A DNA stretch of 64,000 nt from Mycobacterium sp. AZCC_0083. Lineage in GTDB: Bacteria; Actinomycetota; Actinomycetes; Mycobacteriales; Mycobacteriaceae. Below, piece after piece: positions 1-9,955 of this stretch. Positions within the stretch are counted from its first letter, which is position 1. Every line of letters starts with the position of its first letter. The stretch spans positions 295,804 through 359,803 of the forward strand of contig NZ_JACHGP010000001.1 of NCBI RefSeq assembly GCF_014202335.1, given 5' to 3'. A program made the translations under genes and the position numbers. The notes under the pieces are model-generated. The model was not told the origin of the DNA. It saw only the letters and a program-made list of their open reading frames with translations, and did no database searches.

Positions 1-381
1 TCGGCCGCGCTGCGGGTGGTCCCCGCGGCCCAGCACGGCATCGCATCGTCGGCGGTGGTGGTCGCCCGGATGACCGGCATGCTGGTCGGGGTCGCGGCGC
101 TGACGGCGTGGGGGCTCTACAGGTTCAATCAGATCCTGGTGGAGAAAATGGCCTCGCTACCAGCACCGAAGGCGGCCTCGCCGGCGGAACAGCTGCTTGC
201 CGGCATCGAGCGTACGAGGACCGCATCCGTCGAGGCGTTTGCAGCACAGTACGGCGAGATCTTCGGAATCACTGCGATCGTGTGCGTGGTGGGTGCGTTG
301 CTCGGTCTGCTGATCAGCGGTCGGAATGAACACGCCGACGACGCCGACCCGGCGACCGAGGCGGTCTCAGCCGAGCGGTAG
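1..381 (+). CDS. MFS efflux/lipid transporter, C-terminal end (P55-like, partial)
   Basis: This is the 3' end of a gene that begins before the window; the frame is open from base 1. About 126 residues remain, with two hydrophobic segments (around [12 protein letters not shown] and [18 protein letters not shown]) joined by a polar loop and a charged tail ending in SAER. A membrane-transporter tail next to ribD matches the mycobacterial order ribG-Rv1410c (P55), where P55 is a major-facilitator pump that exports drugs and triacylglycerides with the lipoprotein LprG. The assignment rests mainly on that neighbourhood, because the diagnostic N-terminal motifs lie outside the window. Confidence 0.75.
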   Translation, partial: SAALRVVPAAQHGIASSAVVVARMTGMLVGVAALTAWGLYRFNQILVEKMASLPAPKAASPAEQLLAGIERTRTASVEAFAAQYGEIFGITAIVCVVGALLGLLISGRNEHADDADPATEAVSAER

Positions 382-384
382 CGC

Positions 385-540
385 TCAGCAGCGCTCGAGG
401 CCCGGCTGAAGCACCTTGAGCTCGGTGCTCTCGGCGGCCTCCGGGGTGCTCAGTACCGCGCGCAGCGGCCAGAACACCATTTCCTTGATTGCGCTCTGAT
501 CGACTGGGCGAAAACTGAGCCAGTCCTGCAATGCAGTCAT
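385..540 (-). CDS. small conserved-looking protein, 51 aa, unknown function
   Basis: This short frame encodes MTALQDWLSFRPVDQSAI and so on, ending in LQPGLERC. The start at 540 is preferred because an AAAGGA box lies 8 nt upstream; an in-frame ATG at 546 is too close to that box. No signal peptide or membrane segment is evident. It sits between the convergent end of the efflux pump gene (3 nt away) and the ribD tail. I do not recognise a family. It could be spurious, but the good ribosome binding site and non-random composition argue for a real small gene. Confidence 0.5.
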   Translation of the reverse strand: MTALQDWLSFRPVDQSAIKEMVFWPLRAVLSTPEAAESTELKVLQPGLERC

Positions 541-815
541 GCTCATCGTCCTTTGCTCGTGGCTTACCGTGGCGCGATTATCGGCGGTGAAGACGCGATG
601 TGGGTGGCACTGGTTGGTAACCCGCACTCATCTCTGATTCTACTGGCGCAAAACGGCCGAGATCGGTGCGCGCCACGCCCCGCGTATTTCGAACTGGTAA
701 CGAGTCGACCAACGGACGCCGAGCTGCAGTGATGGGAGTCACATTGGGCGACAAAGGAATTCCAGCTCTCATGTAGGACGGGAATTCCGCGGGGCTGCGC
801 TCCGTTGCCGAACGC

Positions 816-1820
816 TTAGTTCGGCACCAGGCTCAGTCGGACGTCAGGGCCGACCCGGTCCATACCGTCGAAGCGCCACCGTTGCGCCTGCGCGATGCTC
901 AGAACCCCGACGTCGTCGACCGCGGCGATCGGGCCGCCGAGCAGGATCGGGGCGACGTAGGCCAGGATGCGGTCGATCACCCCCGCCCGCAGAAATGCGC
1001 CTGCCAACGTGGGTCCGCCCTCGACGATCACGTCGATGCGGTCCGACAGCGCTCGGACGACCTCGAACGGGTCACGGGTACGGATCACCATCGTCCGCGA
1101 ATCCTCGTTCAAAACCCGTGCTTCCGAGGATATTTCGCGCTCGCCGACGACGACGCGCAAGGGCTGTCGTTCGGCGACGTTGCCATCGGGCAGTCGCGCG
1201 GTGAGCGTCGGATCGTCGACGAAGATCGTGCCAGTACCGACGACGATCGCATCGGCGGCGCCGCGGCGCCGGTGTACGTCCAGCCGTGCCGCCTCGCTGG
1301 TGATCCACCGGCTGCTGCCGTCGGCCGCTGCGCTGCGCCCGTCCACGCTGGTGGCGAACTTCCACGTGAGATGCGGCTTTCCGGTGCGCTGCTTGTGCAG
1401 CCACTCGCGCAATGGACCGCCAGCCACGTCGTCGGCGAGCACACCGGCCGTTACCTGAACGCCTGCCTCGGACAGCCGCGCCGACCCGCCTGCTGCGACG
1501 GGGTTGGGATCGGCGACCGCATACGAGACGGCCGAAACACCCGCTGCGACAAGGGCATCCACGCAGGGCGGCGTCCGCCCGTGGTGGTTGCACGGTTCCA
1601 GCGTGACGACGGCAGTGCCACCCCTTGCCCGCTCCCCCGCGCGCCGCAGCGCCACCACCTCAGCGTGCGGCCCGCCGGGCGGCTCGGTGGCGCCAACGCC
1701 AGCGATCTCTCCGTCGCTGTCCAGGATCACCGCACCCACCGGCGGATTGGGGTAGGTCGTGCCCTTGACCTGCCCGGACAGGTCGATGGCCAGCCGCATG
1801 GCGGCGTCGGCGTTCACCAC
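816..1820 (-). CDS. ribD: bifunctional riboflavin biosynthesis deaminase/reductase RibD (RibG)
   Basis: Cytosolic enzyme of riboflavin synthesis that deaminates diaminohydroxyphosphoribosylaminopyrimidine and then reduces the ribosyl group with NADPH. The N-terminal half is a cytidine-deaminase fold with the zinc motif HAE at residues 52-54 and [11 protein letters not shown] with ligands Cys77 and Cys86. The C-terminal half (about 150-334) is the reductase, with [11 protein letters not shown] and [12 protein letters not shown]. At 334 aa it is near the normal length. It overlaps the rpe stop by a few bases and is the last gene of the leftward fmt-rsmB-rpe-ribD run. Confidence 0.95.
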   Translation of the reverse strand: MVNADAAMRLAIDLSGQVKGTTYPNPPVGAVILDSDGEIAGVGATEPPGGPHAEVVALRRAGERARGGTAVVTLEPCNHHGRTPPCVDALVAAGVSAVSYAVADPNPVAAGGSARLSEAGVQVTAGVLADDVAGGPLREWLHKQRTGKPHLTWKFATSVDGRSAAADGSSRWITSEAARLDVHRRRGAADAIVVGTGTIFVDDPTLTARLPDGNVAERQPLRVVVGEREISSEARVLNEDSRTMVIRTRDPFEVVRALSDRIDVIVEGGPTLAGAFLRAGVIDRILAYVAPILLGGPIAAVDDVGVLSIAQAQRWRFDGMDRVGPDVRLSLVPN

Positions 1821-2491
1821 GTCAGGTGGTTGGAGGCCGTGGCCGCCTGCCTGCGCAACGACTCGACCGCAGCGGACGGATCGGCGGCGCCGAAGACGGC
1901 CGAACCCGCAACGAAGCAGTCCACGCCCGCCTCCGCAGCAGCTTCGATGGTATCGGCGTTGATGCCGCCGTCGATCTCCACCACGATGGTCAGCTCGCCC
2001 GCGTCGACGAGCCTGCGCACGGCAGAAACCTTGGACAACACCTCGGGGATGAACTTCTGCCCGCCGAATCCTGGCTCGACCGACATCACCAGGAGCGTGT
2101 CGAAGTCGCGCAGGATCTCCAGGTACGGCTCGATCGGCGTACCGGGCTTGACGGATAACCCCGCCTTGGCACCGGCAGCACGGATGTCGCGAGCCACACC
2201 ACGGGGATCGTCGGTCGCCTCAGCGTGGAATGTCACGTTGTAGGCGCCGGCCTCGGCGTATGGCGGCGCCCAGCGGGCCGGGTCGTCGATCATCAAGTGG
2301 CAGTCCATCGGGATGTCGGTGACCTTGAGCAGGCTCTCGACCACCGGGAGCCCGAGGGTGAGGTTCGGCACGAAGTGGTTGTCCATCACGTCGACGTGCA
2401 ACCAGTCGGCGCCGGCCACCGCCGCCGTCTCGTCGGCCAACCGCGCGAAGTCGGCGGCCAGGATCGACGGCGCGATCAGGGGTGCTGGCAT
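1814..2491 (-). CDS. rpe: ribulose-phosphate 3-epimerase
   Basis: Interconverts ribulose 5-phosphate and xylulose 5-phosphate in the pentose phosphate pathway. The 225-aa TIM barrel begins [14 protein letters not shown] and carries HVDVMDNHF with catalytic Asp34, the DCHLMIDDP metal-site strand and VEIDGGIN with the second catalytic Asp. The ATG at 2491 starts 5 nt after the rsmB stop; an in-frame ATG at 2515 would overlap rsmB and add eight residues not typical of the family. It supplies the same pentose pool that feeds ribD, its downstream neighbour. Confidence 0.95.
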   Translation of the reverse strand: MPAPLIAPSILAADFARLADETAAVAGADWLHVDVMDNHFVPNLTLGLPVVESLLKVTDIPMDCHLMIDDPARWAPPYAEAGAYNVTFHAEATDDPRGVARDIRAAGAKAGLSVKPGTPIEPYLEILRDFDTLLVMSVEPGFGGQKFIPEVLSKVSAVRRLVDAGELTIVVEIDGGINADTIEAAAEAGVDCFVAGSAVFGAADPSAAVESLRRQAATASNHLTW

Positions 2492-2496
2492 GCCGG

Positions 2497-3870
2497 TCAG
2501 ACTACTTGCAGGCATGCGGCGAACATCGCGTCCGTCCCATGCCTGTGCGGCCACAGCTGGACGTAGGGCCCGTCCCCGAGCTCGTCGACCGGGTCGAACA
2601 GCGGCCGGGCGTCGATCGCCCGCACGGGGTGGCGGCGGAGCGCGTCGGCCACCACGCCGACGGTCTCGGCGAGGTGCGGCGAACACGTGGCGTACAACAC
2701 GACCCCACCCGGCCGGGTCAGTGCGATCGCCGATGCCAACAGCTCGCGTTGCAACTTCGCCAGACCGGATACGTCGCTGGGTTGCCGCCGCCAGCGCGCT
2801 TCAGGCCTGCGCCGCAGCGCGCCGAGACCCGTGCACGGCGCGTCTACCAGCACCCGGTCGAACGAGGCAGCGGCAAGCCCGGAATCGCGGCCGTCGACCC
2901 GCAGCACCTCCACGTCGAGTCCTGCGGTGTTCCGCTCGACGAAGTCGGCGCGGTGCGGCGCCGGTTCGACGGCCGTCACCCTGGCCCCTGATGCGGCGCC
3001 GATCGCGGCCAGCAGCGCGGTCTTGCCGCCGGGGCCAGAACACAGATCCAGCCACCGCCCCGTGTCGCCGTCGACGGGTGCAAGGGTCAGCGCCCTTGCC
3101 ACCAGCTGGCTGCCCTCGTCCTGCACCAGCGCCTGCCCGTCGCGGACCGCGTCGAGCTGACCGGGATCGCCGCCGTGCAGGTAGACCGCGTATGGCGAGT
3201 AGCGCCCGGCAGTGCCGTGCACCGAAAGGGCCAGCTCCTCGGCGGTCAGCACCCCCGGTCGCGCGGCAAGGTGAACCTCTGGGCGTTCGTCGTCATTGGC
3301 CAGCAGTGCACCCAGCTGCGCCGCGTCCGCACCGAGCGCGTCGGCGAACGCCTGGGCGATCCATCGCGGGTGTGCGTGGGCGAAGGCGATGTGCCCGATC
3401 GGGTCGGTGTCGGACGGCGGCGCGAGCTCGGCGACCCACGACTCCTCGTCGCGTTTGGAGATGTTGCGGAGCACCCCGTTGACGAAACCGGCACGCGCCG
3501 TATCGAATTCGATGGCCGCCTGCTCGACCGTGGTGTCCACCGCGGCATGGGCGTCGACGCGCATCCGCAGCAGTTGGTAGGCACCGAGCCGGAGCAGGTC
3601 GAGCAGCACCGGGTCGATCTGATCGGCTGGCCGGTTCGCCGCGCTGGCGATCACGGCGTCGAGCAGACCGATGGCGCGGCAGGTGCCGTAGGTGAGTTCG
3701 GTGGCGAATGCGGCGTCCCTGCTGTCGATCTGGCGCTCGCTCAGGATCGCGGGCAGGGCCAGGTTGGCGTAGGCGTCGCGCTCCGACACCGCGCGCAGTA
3801 CGTCGAACGCGGCCCGGCGCGCGGGGTCGAGTGGTTTGCGAGGTGGTCGTCGCTGGTGCGGTCGGTTCAT
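2497..3870 (-). CDS. rsmB: 16S rRNA cytosine-C5 methyltransferase RsmB (Fmu/Sun)
   Basis: SAM-dependent enzyme that methylates C967 of 16S rRNA. Residues 1-140 form a NusB-like RNA-binding domain ([20 protein letters not shown]). The C-terminal Rossmann methyltransferase contains the SAM loop LCSGPGGKT, motif [18 protein letters not shown] and motif [14 protein letters not shown]; the two cysteines in PC and TCS are the catalytic pair of RNA m5C methyltransferases. The length, 457 aa, is normal for mycobacteria. Its ATG overlaps the fmt stop in an ATGA, so the two are probably translationally coupled. Confidence 0.95.
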   Translation of the reverse strand: MNRPHQRRPPRKPLDPARRAAFDVLRAVSERDAYANLALPAILSERQIDSRDAAFATELTYGTCRAIGLLDAVIASAANRPADQIDPVLLDLLRLGAYQLLRMRVDAHAAVDTTVEQAAIEFDTARAGFVNGVLRNISKRDEESWVAELAPPSDTDPIGHIAFAHAHPRWIAQAFADALGADAAQLGALLANDDERPEVHLAARPGVLTAEELALSVHGTAGRYSPYAVYLHGGDPGQLDAVRDGQALVQDEGSQLVARALTLAPVDGDTGRWLDLCSGPGGKTALLAAIGAASGARVTAVEPAPHRADFVERNTAGLDVEVLRVDGRDSGLAAASFDRVLVDAPCTGLGALRRRPEARWRRQPSDVSGLAKLQRELLASAIALTRPGGVVLYATCSPHLAETVGVVADALRRHPVRAIDARPLFDPVDELGDGPYVQLWPHRHGTDAMFAACLQVV

Positions 3871-4808
3871 TCGGCGTGCGCGCTCTCGTCCAGTCGGGCG
3901 CCGCGGGCCCAGTCGGCGGCGTTCATTTCCTTCTTGCCGGGCGGCTGGATCAGTCCGAGCCGCACGGGTTGCGACGCGGTGCCGATCAACACGCCCGCCC
4001 GTTCGACCCGGATTGCACCTGGCGGCAACGGATCTCGATCCGCCGTGCCTTCTTCAAGCGCGCTGACCGGTCCGACCTTGACCCGTAGGTCGCCGATCAT
4101 CGTCCATGCGCCCGGGTTCGGGGTGACGGCACGGATGCGCCGATCCACCACGTGAGCGGGCAGGTTCCAGCGCACTCGCGCCTCCTCCACTGTGATCTTG
4201 GGCGCGACGGTGATGCCGTCCGGTGGTTGTGGCACGGCGGTCAGCGTCCCGTCGGCGATGCCGTCTAGCGTCGACTCCAGAAGCACGGCACCGGAGTTCG
4301 ACAACCGTCCGAGGAGATCGCCTGCAGTGTCGGTCGGGCGGATCGTCTCGGTGACGACGCCGAACACCGGCCCCGAGTCAAGACTGGGCTCGATCAGGAA
4401 CGTCGTCGCGCCCGTCACCGCGTCGCCTGCGGCGATGGCGGCCTGCACCGGTGCGGCACCCCGCCATGCGGGCAGAAGCGAGAAGTGCAGGTTGACCCAG
4501 CCGATCCGCGGCACTGCCAGCAAGCCATCGCGCAAAAGGGCGCCGTAGGCCACTACCGCGCAGCAATCGGGCGCGAGATCGGCCAGCTCGGCGACGAACT
4601 CCTCGCCGTTGGGGCGCTCTGGCCGCAGCACCGGGATACCTTGTTCGAGAGCGAGTTCGGCGACGGGTGACGGCCGCGGCTTTCCCCGGCGGCCCGCTGC
4701 CGCGTCGGGCCGGGTCAGTACTGCGACCACGTCGTGGCGTGGCGAGTCGATGAATCGACGCAGGGACGGCAGGGCTGGCTCGGGGGTGCCGGCGAAGACG
4801 ATGCGCAT
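3867..4808 (-). CDS. fmt: methionyl-tRNA formyltransferase
   Basis: Transfers a formyl group from 10-formyl-tetrahydrofolate to initiator Met-tRNA. The protein (313 aa) begins [19 protein letters not shown], the usual family N-terminus, and contains the folate-site motif [16 protein letters not shown] near residue 110 and a C-terminal OB-like domain ending in the charged tail. The start at 4808 is fixed by homology although the frame stays open far upstream. It sits 14 nt downstream of the LemA gene and overlaps rsmB by 4 nt; the def-like partner usually beside it elsewhere is absent. Confidence 0.95.
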   Translation of the reverse strand: MRIVFAGTPEPALPSLRRFIDSPRHDVVAVLTRPDAAAGRRGKPRPSPVAELALEQGIPVLRPERPNGEEFVAELADLAPDCCAVVAYGALLRDGLLAVPRIGWVNLHFSLLPAWRGAAPVQAAIAAGDAVTGATTFLIEPSLDSGPVFGVVTETIRPTDTAGDLLGRLSNSGAVLLESTLDGIADGTLTAVPQPPDGITVAPKITVEEARVRWNLPAHVVDRRIRAVTPNPGAWTMIGDLRVKVGPVSALEEGTADRDPLPPGAIRVERAGVLIGTASQPVRLGLIQPPGKKEMNAADWARGARLDESAHAE

Positions 4809-4822
4809 GGCTTTCCGGGAGC

Positions 4823-5356
4823 TCACGCCGGAATCTGGTAGTACTCGCGCTCCGACACCCCGGCCAGCGGCGCGACGAACGTCCAGGGGATCGTGACGAT
4901 GGTCCGGTTCAGGGTGGCCACCGCGTCGTTGTAGTACTGGCGGGCGAACGCCAGCTTGTTCTCGGTGTCCGCGAGGTTGTCCTGCAGGTTCAGGAAGTTG
5001 TTGGACGAGTTGAGCTGCGGGTAGCTCTGCCCGAGCGCGAGCACCTGGCCGAGCGCGGTGTCGAGCTCGCGTTCGGCGGCACTGCGCTGCGCCACCGACT
5101 TCCCGCCGGTGGCCGACGTCAGCGCGGCGCGCGCGTCGGTGACGTGGTCGAGGATGCCCTTCTCGTGAGACGCGAAGGTCTGCACGGTGTGCACCAGGCT
5201 GGGGATCAGCGACGCGCGACGGGTCAACTCCACGTCGATGCCGGACAGCGCCTCGGACACCCGCACATCGGCGGAGCGAATCTTGTTGTAGCCCAGCACG
5301 AAGCCGATCAACACCAGCACCAGTATGACCAGTACCAAGATCAGTAGGAATCTCAC
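4823..5356 (-). CDS. LemA family membrane protein
   Basis: A 177-aa protein with one N-terminal transmembrane helix ([20 protein letters not shown]) followed by a long alpha-helical region typical of Lem[60 protein letters not shown]. The GTG start at 5356 overlaps the stop of the upstream DUF2207 gene in a GTGA and has a GGAGG box 9 nt before it. LemA/DUF2207 pairs are a recurrent membrane module of uncertain function, probably an oligomeric envelope complex. Function here is inferred only from that pairing. Confidence 0.88.
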   Translation of the reverse strand: MRFLLILVLVILVLVLIGFVLGYNKIRSADVRVSEALSGIDVELTRRASLIPSLVHTVQTFASHEKGILDHVTDARAALTSATGGKSVAQRSAAERELDTALGQVLALGQSYPQLNSSNNFLNLQDNLADTENKLAFARQYYNDAVATLNRTIVTIPWTFVAPLAGVSEREYYQIPA

Positions 5357-7173
5357 CACGAGCCGCCTCCTCCTCCTCCGCCGCCACCGCCACCGCCACC
5401 ACCGCTGGAGCTTCCGCCGCTGGAGCTTCCGCCGCTGGAGCTCGACGAGGATGACGATAGCGATGCGGTGTATGCCCCGATCGACGACGACAGCGCCGAT
5501 TCGAAGCTGTCGAAACTCGGCCCGCCCGAGCCACCGGCAATGCCCCAGCCGGTGGACGACGATGTCTGGTACCAGCCCGGTTGCGGCGCAACGGCACCCG
5601 TCGAGTCCTTGTACTTCTTCGCCCACAACGCGGCACTGCCCGCCGCAACGGCGAACGGCACGTAGGCGCTGTAGAGATCCTTGCGGGCGCCGAAGTCGAA
5701 CCGGGTCTCGGCGGAGTCGGTGGCCAATAGCCGGTGGAATCCGCCTGCCTGCGACCACAACTGGCGGCCTGCCTCCGTGCGGCGGGTGCCGACCCCGTCC
5801 GCCCACGCGCGCACCGTGACGGCGAAGAACACTGCGAACGGCAGGCCCCACATCGTGGCTGGGAAACCCCAGCGGAAGAAGCCGCACGCCGCGAGGACCG
5901 CGGCGACCATGCCCGCCGTGCGGACCCACAGTTCCTTCTTGCGCGGGACCAGCAGGCCGTCCTTGATGGCCCACTTCTTCACCGCCGCGGCCATGTCGGT
6001 CTTGGCCGCGCTGAGTTTCAGCCCCGAGTGCGCGGACTTGTCCGCGTCGAACTCGGCACCGGGTGTGTTGATCTTGAGCGCGTGCCCGACCGCCACGGTG
6101 ACCGGGTCCACGTCGGCCCACGCTGCGCGTTCGGCGATGCTCTTGACGTGCCACCCGTCGCCTGCCTGCTTCAGGTCGACCAGGCCGCGCTCGCCGAGGT
6201 AGAACAGCGTTGCGGTCAGACCGTTCTTGGGCACGCTCTCGGTGCGGATGTACTCGGTCTGGACGGGTCCGAGACCGGGCGGCGGCGCGTACTGCACGGG
6301 GAAACCCGGTGGTGGTTCGACGGTGGTGCGGTACCAGAGGTAGGCGCCGACGCCTGCGAGCACAGACAGGCCGAGGACCCACGCGACGCCCGTCACCGAC
6401 TGGCCGAGGATCCGGTCCCACGTGTACGACCACGGCAGGCTGATCCGCGGCGGCACGGGCACGTCGACCCCTGCGCGCAACGTGACAGGGGTGCGGGGAG
6501 GCAGGCTCACCGCGGAGAACTCGACGGTGTTGCCATGCACGGTCAGATCGGTGCAGGCGCGTCCGTCGCCCCGCCCGACCGCACACTGCGCGCCGGTGAC
6601 GTCGGCGGGCAAGGTCGCCCGGATGTGCACCCGCTGAATCTCGTTGTTCCACGACGGCGCAACGACGTTCCAGAAGAACGCCGATGTCGAGTTCGGGTCG
6701 CGGGTCGTGGTCGCGAATCGTCTGTTCTCGCCGGTGCTGCCGGGATCGAGGACGCCCGGGATGCGGTAGCGGAGCTCGTAGACGTGGGTGCCCCACGGCA
6801 GCGTCGTGTCAGGGCTGCCGATCTTGGCCACCCTGAACCGCTCCCCGTCCTCCCACAGCATCTGGTACGGGGCGGGCTCGCCGTCGAGCAGGATCGAGGT
6901 GATCTCGGGCTTCTGCCGCACCCGTGGGCTGTTCTGATTGGCGACGTCCCAATAACGGAAGATGCCGTGTCGCCCCGACGGGAACTCGGCGGTGATGGTC
7001 TCCACCGCATCGAGCGTGCCGTCCTGCGCGACCGTGAAATCGGCATCGTAGTTACTGAATACGACGGGATCGTTGGCCGCGCCCGCGCCGCCTCCGCTGC
7101 TGAGCACGTGAGGCCACAGCAGACCAATCGCGATGAGCGCCAGAAGGAACAACCAGCCGAACAGCCGCCGCAT
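5353..7173 (-). CDS. DUF2207 membrane protein with Gly/Ser tail
   Basis: A 606-aa predicted membrane protein. It starts with a signal/anchor helix ([21 protein letters not shown]), continues with the extracytoplasmic DUF2207 beta domain (residues about 35-260: [29 protein letters not shown]), a further membrane helix near 270, a cytoplasmic domain with two more helices around 440-470, and ends in a serine run and an uninterrupted glycine run before SW. The low-complexity tail is common in this family. The ATG at 7173 has a GGAGGTGG box. It is coupled to the downstream LemA gene; no enzymatic role can be read. Confidence 0.85.
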   Translation of the reverse strand: MRRLFGWLFLLALIAIGLLWPHVLSSGGGAGAANDPVVFSNYDADFTVAQDGTLDAVETITAEFPSGRHGIFRYWDVANQNSPRVRQKPEITSILLDGEPAPYQMLWEDGERFRVAKIGSPDTTLPWGTHVYELRYRIPGVLDPGSTGENRRFATTTRDPNSTSAFFWNVVAPSWNNEIQRVHIRATLPADVTGAQCAVGRGDGRACTDLTVHGNTVEFSAVSLPPRTPVTLRAGVDVPVPPRISLPWSYTWDRILGQSVTGVAWVLGLSVLAGVGAYLWYRTTVEPPPGFPVQYAPPPGLGPVQTEYIRTESVPKNGLTATLFYLGERGLVDLKQAGDGWHVKSIAERAAWADVDPVTVAVGHALKINTPGAEFDADKSAHSGLKLSAAKTDMAAAVKKWAIKDGLLVPRKKELWVRTAGMVAAVLAACGFFRWGFPATMWGLPFAVFFAVTVRAWADGVGTRRTEAGRQLWSQAGGFHRLLATDSAETRFDFGARKDLYSAYVPFAVAAGSAALWAKKYKDSTGAVAPQPGWYQTSSSTGWGIAGGSGGPSFDSFESALSSSIGAYTASLSSSSSSSSGGSSSGGSSSGGGGGGGGGGGGGGSW

Positions 7174-7223
7174 GCCACCTCCCGCTCGGCTCGGTGTGGA
7201 CACCGCGCGCCCCTGAGTCCGAC

Positions 7224-9227
7224 CTACCCTATGTGCAACGGGTCGATCTGCACACGAACGGGCTGTTGATCGTGGCGGGCGCTGAGCACGCCGGTCGCGC
7301 GGCGCAGCGCAGCCCCAAGGGCGAGGCCGCCGTCGCGCGGTACCCGAACCAGCATGCGCATCACCGGGCCGGTAGTCGCCGCATCGCCGGCTGGGCGCCG
7401 CGCTCCCGGGGGCAGCTCCACGGGCCCGAGCACCTGCGCGTCGTCGGGGAGGCGGGCGGTGTCGAGCAGGGCGGCGGTCGCAGCGGGCGGCCCGTCGACG
7501 GCGGCCATGTGCACCGCGGGAGGTAGCCCGACCTCGGTCCTGGCGTCGAGTTCGGTTTCGGCGTGCGCCACCGGATCCCACCGGATGAGTGCCTGCACGG
7601 TCGGGATGGAGGTCTCGGCGACGATGGCGACGACACCGCCGTCACCGCGATGGCGCACCAGGGCGGCGGCGGCCATCCACCGACGCAGTGCGTCCTCGGC
7701 CGCGCGCAGGTCCTGCCTGCCGAGCAGCGCCCAGCCGTCGAGCAGCAGCGCCGCCCCGTAGCCACCCTCGGCAACCGGTTCGGCGCCAGGCGTCGCGACG
7801 ACGAGAGCGGGCGCGTCGGGCACCGTGCCGATGACGGCGTCCCCTCCCGATGTGATGACCGTGGTGCCGGGAAACGCCCTGCCGAGCTCCTCTGCGGTGC
7901 GGCGCGCTCCGACGACGACGGCGCGGACGGCATCGGAACCGCAGCGGACGCAGCGCAGGGCGGGGTCGGTCCTGCCGCACCACCGGCAGACCGCCCCTGC
8001 GTGGTCGCGTTCGGGCAGTGACATCGGCCCCGTGCAGTGTCTGCAGCGAGCGATGGACCTGCATTTACCGCACGCCAGCGCGGGCACGTAACCCCGTCGT
8101 GGCACCTGGACGAGCACTGGGCGCTCGGCCTTGAGGGCGGCGCGCGCGGCGTCCAGCGACATCGTCGGCAACCGTGCGGTGTGGGAGGCCGCATCGCGTT
8201 CCTGCGCGAAGGCACTGTCGTCGATCGCGATGACGCGCGGCGTGCGGGTCCGCACCACGGGCCGGGTCGCGACCAGGTCGTGAGCCCACTTGGTGCGCAC
8301 CAGCGCCTGCGCCTCTGCCGTGCGGGCGTAGCCGCCGATCAGCGCCGCGCAGCGCACCTGGTGCGCCCGCAGCATCGCCACCTCGCGCGCGTGCGGGTAC
8401 GGGGCGCGTGGCTCGGCAAGGGTGTCGTCGCCGTCGTCCCACACCATCACCAGACCGAGGTCGGCGACCGGCGCGAAGACCGCACTCCTGGTGCCGATCA
8501 CCAGACGGGCGCGACCGCGCAATGCGGCAAGCCACCGGCGGTAGCGCTCGGAGGGCCCGAGGCCTGCGGACAGCGCCACCACCCTGGCTTCGTCGACGTG
8601 CCGGACCGCGGCGGCGTGCAGGGTGTCGACGTCGCGCTGGTCCGGCACGATGACGAGCGCGCCGCGGCCCGCGTTCACCACGACCGCCCCGGCCTCGGCC
8701 AGCCGATCGGCCCACGACTCCCCCGGCAGCGCCTGCCACACCGCGCGTGCGGCACGTCCCTCACCGAGCGCGCCGAGGAACTGCTCACCGCGTCCGTACG
8801 ACGCCCACGGCGCCGGGTCGACGGCGGTCGGCACCAGTGCGGGCAGTTCGGCGACGGCCTGCTTCTCGACGTTGGCGTGCCGCGGCGGCACCGCCAGTCG
8901 CAACACGTCGGCACGGGTACCCGCGTAGCGCGCGGCCACGGCGTCGACGAGGCGGCGTACGTCGGGGGTCAGCACCTGCTCTGCGGAGACCACCTTGTCC
9001 AGCCAGCCGAGCTTGCCGACATGATCTGTGTCCGAACGTCTTTCGATGATGAAGGCGTCGACGAGCCTGCCGTGGAAGCGGACCCGCACCCGCACACCGG
9101 GCTGCGCGTCGTCGGAATGCTCGGCGGGGACGAGGTAGTCGAAGTCACGGTCGAGGTGGGGCACCTGCAGCATCGGCACCACCCGCGCGATCGGCTCGTG
9201 CTCGGCCGCCTGCTTGGTGGTGGTCAC
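7224..9227 (-). CDS. priA: PriA-like primosomal protein lacking helicase motifs
   Basis: Homologue of the replication-restart protein PriA (667 aa). The N-terminal DNA-binding domain is clear (VPMLQVPHLDRDFDYLVPAE, GVRVRVRFHGRLVDAFI). The zinc-binding cysteine cluster is intact around residues 375-425 (CGKCRSIARCRHC, CRWCGRTDPALRCVRC). The Walker A position, which reads GxTGSGKT in helicase-active PriA, has no GKT here, and the DEEH box is replaced by MVWDDGDD. Actinobacterial PriA proteins are known to lack these motifs, so a structural loading role is expected. It overlaps the upstream lysoplasmalogenase-like gene by 4 nt. Confidence 0.9.
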   Translation of the reverse strand: MTTTKQAAEHEPIARVVPMLQVPHLDRDFDYLVPAEHSDDAQPGVRVRVRFHGRLVDAFIIERRSDTDHVGKLGWLDKVVSAEQVLTPDVRRLVDAVAARYAGTRADVLRLAVPPRHANVEKQAVAELPALVPTAVDPAPWASYGRGEQFLGALGEGRAARAVWQALPGESWADRLAEAGAVVVNAGRGALVIVPDQRDVDTLHAAAVRHVDEARVVALSAGLGPSERYRRWLAALRGRARLVIGTRSAVFAPVADLGLVMVWDDGDDTLAEPRAPYPHAREVAMLRAHQVRCAALIGGYARTAEAQALVRTKWAHDLVATRPVVRTRTPRVIAIDDSAFAQERDAASHTARLPTMSLDAARAALKAERPVLVQVPRRGYVPALACGKCRSIARCRHCTGPMSLPERDHAGAVCRWCGRTDPALRCVRCGSDAVRAVVVGARRTAEELGRAFPGTTVITSGGDAVIGTVPDAPALVVATPGAEPVAEGGYGAALLLDGWALLGRQDLRAAEDALRRWMAAAALVRHRGDGGVVAIVAETSIPTVQALIRWDPVAHAETELDARTEVGLPPAVHMAAVDGPPAATAALLDTARLPDDAQVLGPVELPPGARRPAGDAATTGPVMRMLVRVPRDGGLALGAALRRATGVLSARHDQQPVRVQIDPLHIG

Positions 9228-9955
9228 GAAGCCGGTTTAGCAGGGCCGACCGACGCCTCAGGGGTGCGGCCGAAGAAGAACCCCGCGGTGATCAACAGCA
9301 GTGACGTTGCGTACGCCCACCAGATCGGTACCGCCAGCGCCTCGGATTGCAGCACGAACTTGCCGATCCCGATCATCCCGTCGGACACCGCGAAGCACAC
9401 CGCGCCCAGCGCCGTCCACGGCGTCGGCAACCGTGCCAACAGCGCGGCACAGACCATCGTGGCCAGCACCGCCATGTAGAGCGTCACCGGCACGGCCATC
9501 CCCTCGGCGATCAGCCGTGGCCAGAACCAGATCAGCAGCGCCACACACACTGCGACGAGCACCGCCGCGCCGGCCAGCCGCGGCGCGCTGCGGGTGACGA
9601 GCGGGAGCAGTGCGGCGAGGAAGCACAGGTGGGCCACCAGGAACGCGCCAAGCCCGAGCACGAATGACGGCTCCCACCACGGCATCGCGAGCAGGAAGTC
9701 CCCCGCGGCCGAGAAGACCAGTGCCGCGACCAGCCAGCGCCGTTCACGCCGGACCGAATGACCCAGCGCGGCGATCGCGAGCAACGTGGCCGCCGCCGCC
9801 TTGACCGTGGGCTGGCCAGGGAACTGGCCGGTGAGTTCGGCGCCCGACGGCAGGTGCGCGGCGGCGGCGATCAGGAACACCCCATAGCCGGCACCAACGA
9901 CGGCCGCGGCCACCCACAGCAGTCGGGTACTGCGCCGCGGATACGGTGAGGCCAT
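9224..9955 (-). CDS. YhhN family integral membrane protein, lysoplasmalogenase-like
   Basis: A 243-aa protein made almost entirely of hydrophobic helices (about eight), including GDFLLAMPW, VAHLCFLAALLPL and AVSDGMIGIGKFV, which hold the polar and acidic residues conserved in the YhhN/TMEM86 family. Characterised relatives hydrolyse the vinyl-ether bond of lysoplasmalogens; mycobacterial substrates are unknown. Its ATG at 9955 shares the tetranucleotide CATG with the divergent esterase start at 9954. No ribosome binding site precedes it. It corresponds in position to Rv1401, next to priA. Confidence 0.85.
   Translation of the reverse strand: MASPYPRRSTRLLWVAAAVVGAGYGVFLIAAAAHLPSGAELTGQFPGQPTVKAAAATLLAIAALGHSVRRERRWLVAALVFSAAGDFLLAMPWWEPSFVLGLGAFLVAHLCFLAALLPLVTRSAPRLAGAAVLVAVCVALLIWFWPRLIAEGMAVPVTLYMAVLATMVCAALLARLPTPWTALGAVCFAVSDGMIGIGKFVLQSEALAVPIWWAYATSLLLITAGFFFGRTPEASVGPAKPAS
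9942..9947 (+). promoter_or_regulatory. -10 box of a probable leaderless promoter, first esterase
   Basis: TACGGT fits the mycobacterial TANNNT -10 consensus and lies 6 nt before the ATG at 9954, so the transcript would begin at or near the start codon. The box lies inside the coding sequence of the divergent YhhN gene. The second esterase has the matching arrangement TAACGT plus GAGGCCC plus ATG, suggesting the promoter was duplicated with the gene. Confidence 0.5.

Noticed and set aside
882..2243. 453-codon open frame on the plus strand across ribD and rpe
   Set aside because: It lies antisense to two certain enzymes. GC-rich codon bias creates long mirror frames; its composition is Arg/Asp/His-rich and it has no family features.
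5404..5445. Repeated CCGCTGGAGCTTC units near the DUF2207 3' end
   Set aside because: These are codons of the Gly/Ser tail, a usual low-complexity end for the family, rather than a separate repeat element.
5734..7269. 511-codon plus-strand frame over the DUF2207 gene
   Set aside because: A mirror frame of a well-supported membrane protein, without hydrophobic or catalytic patterns of its own.
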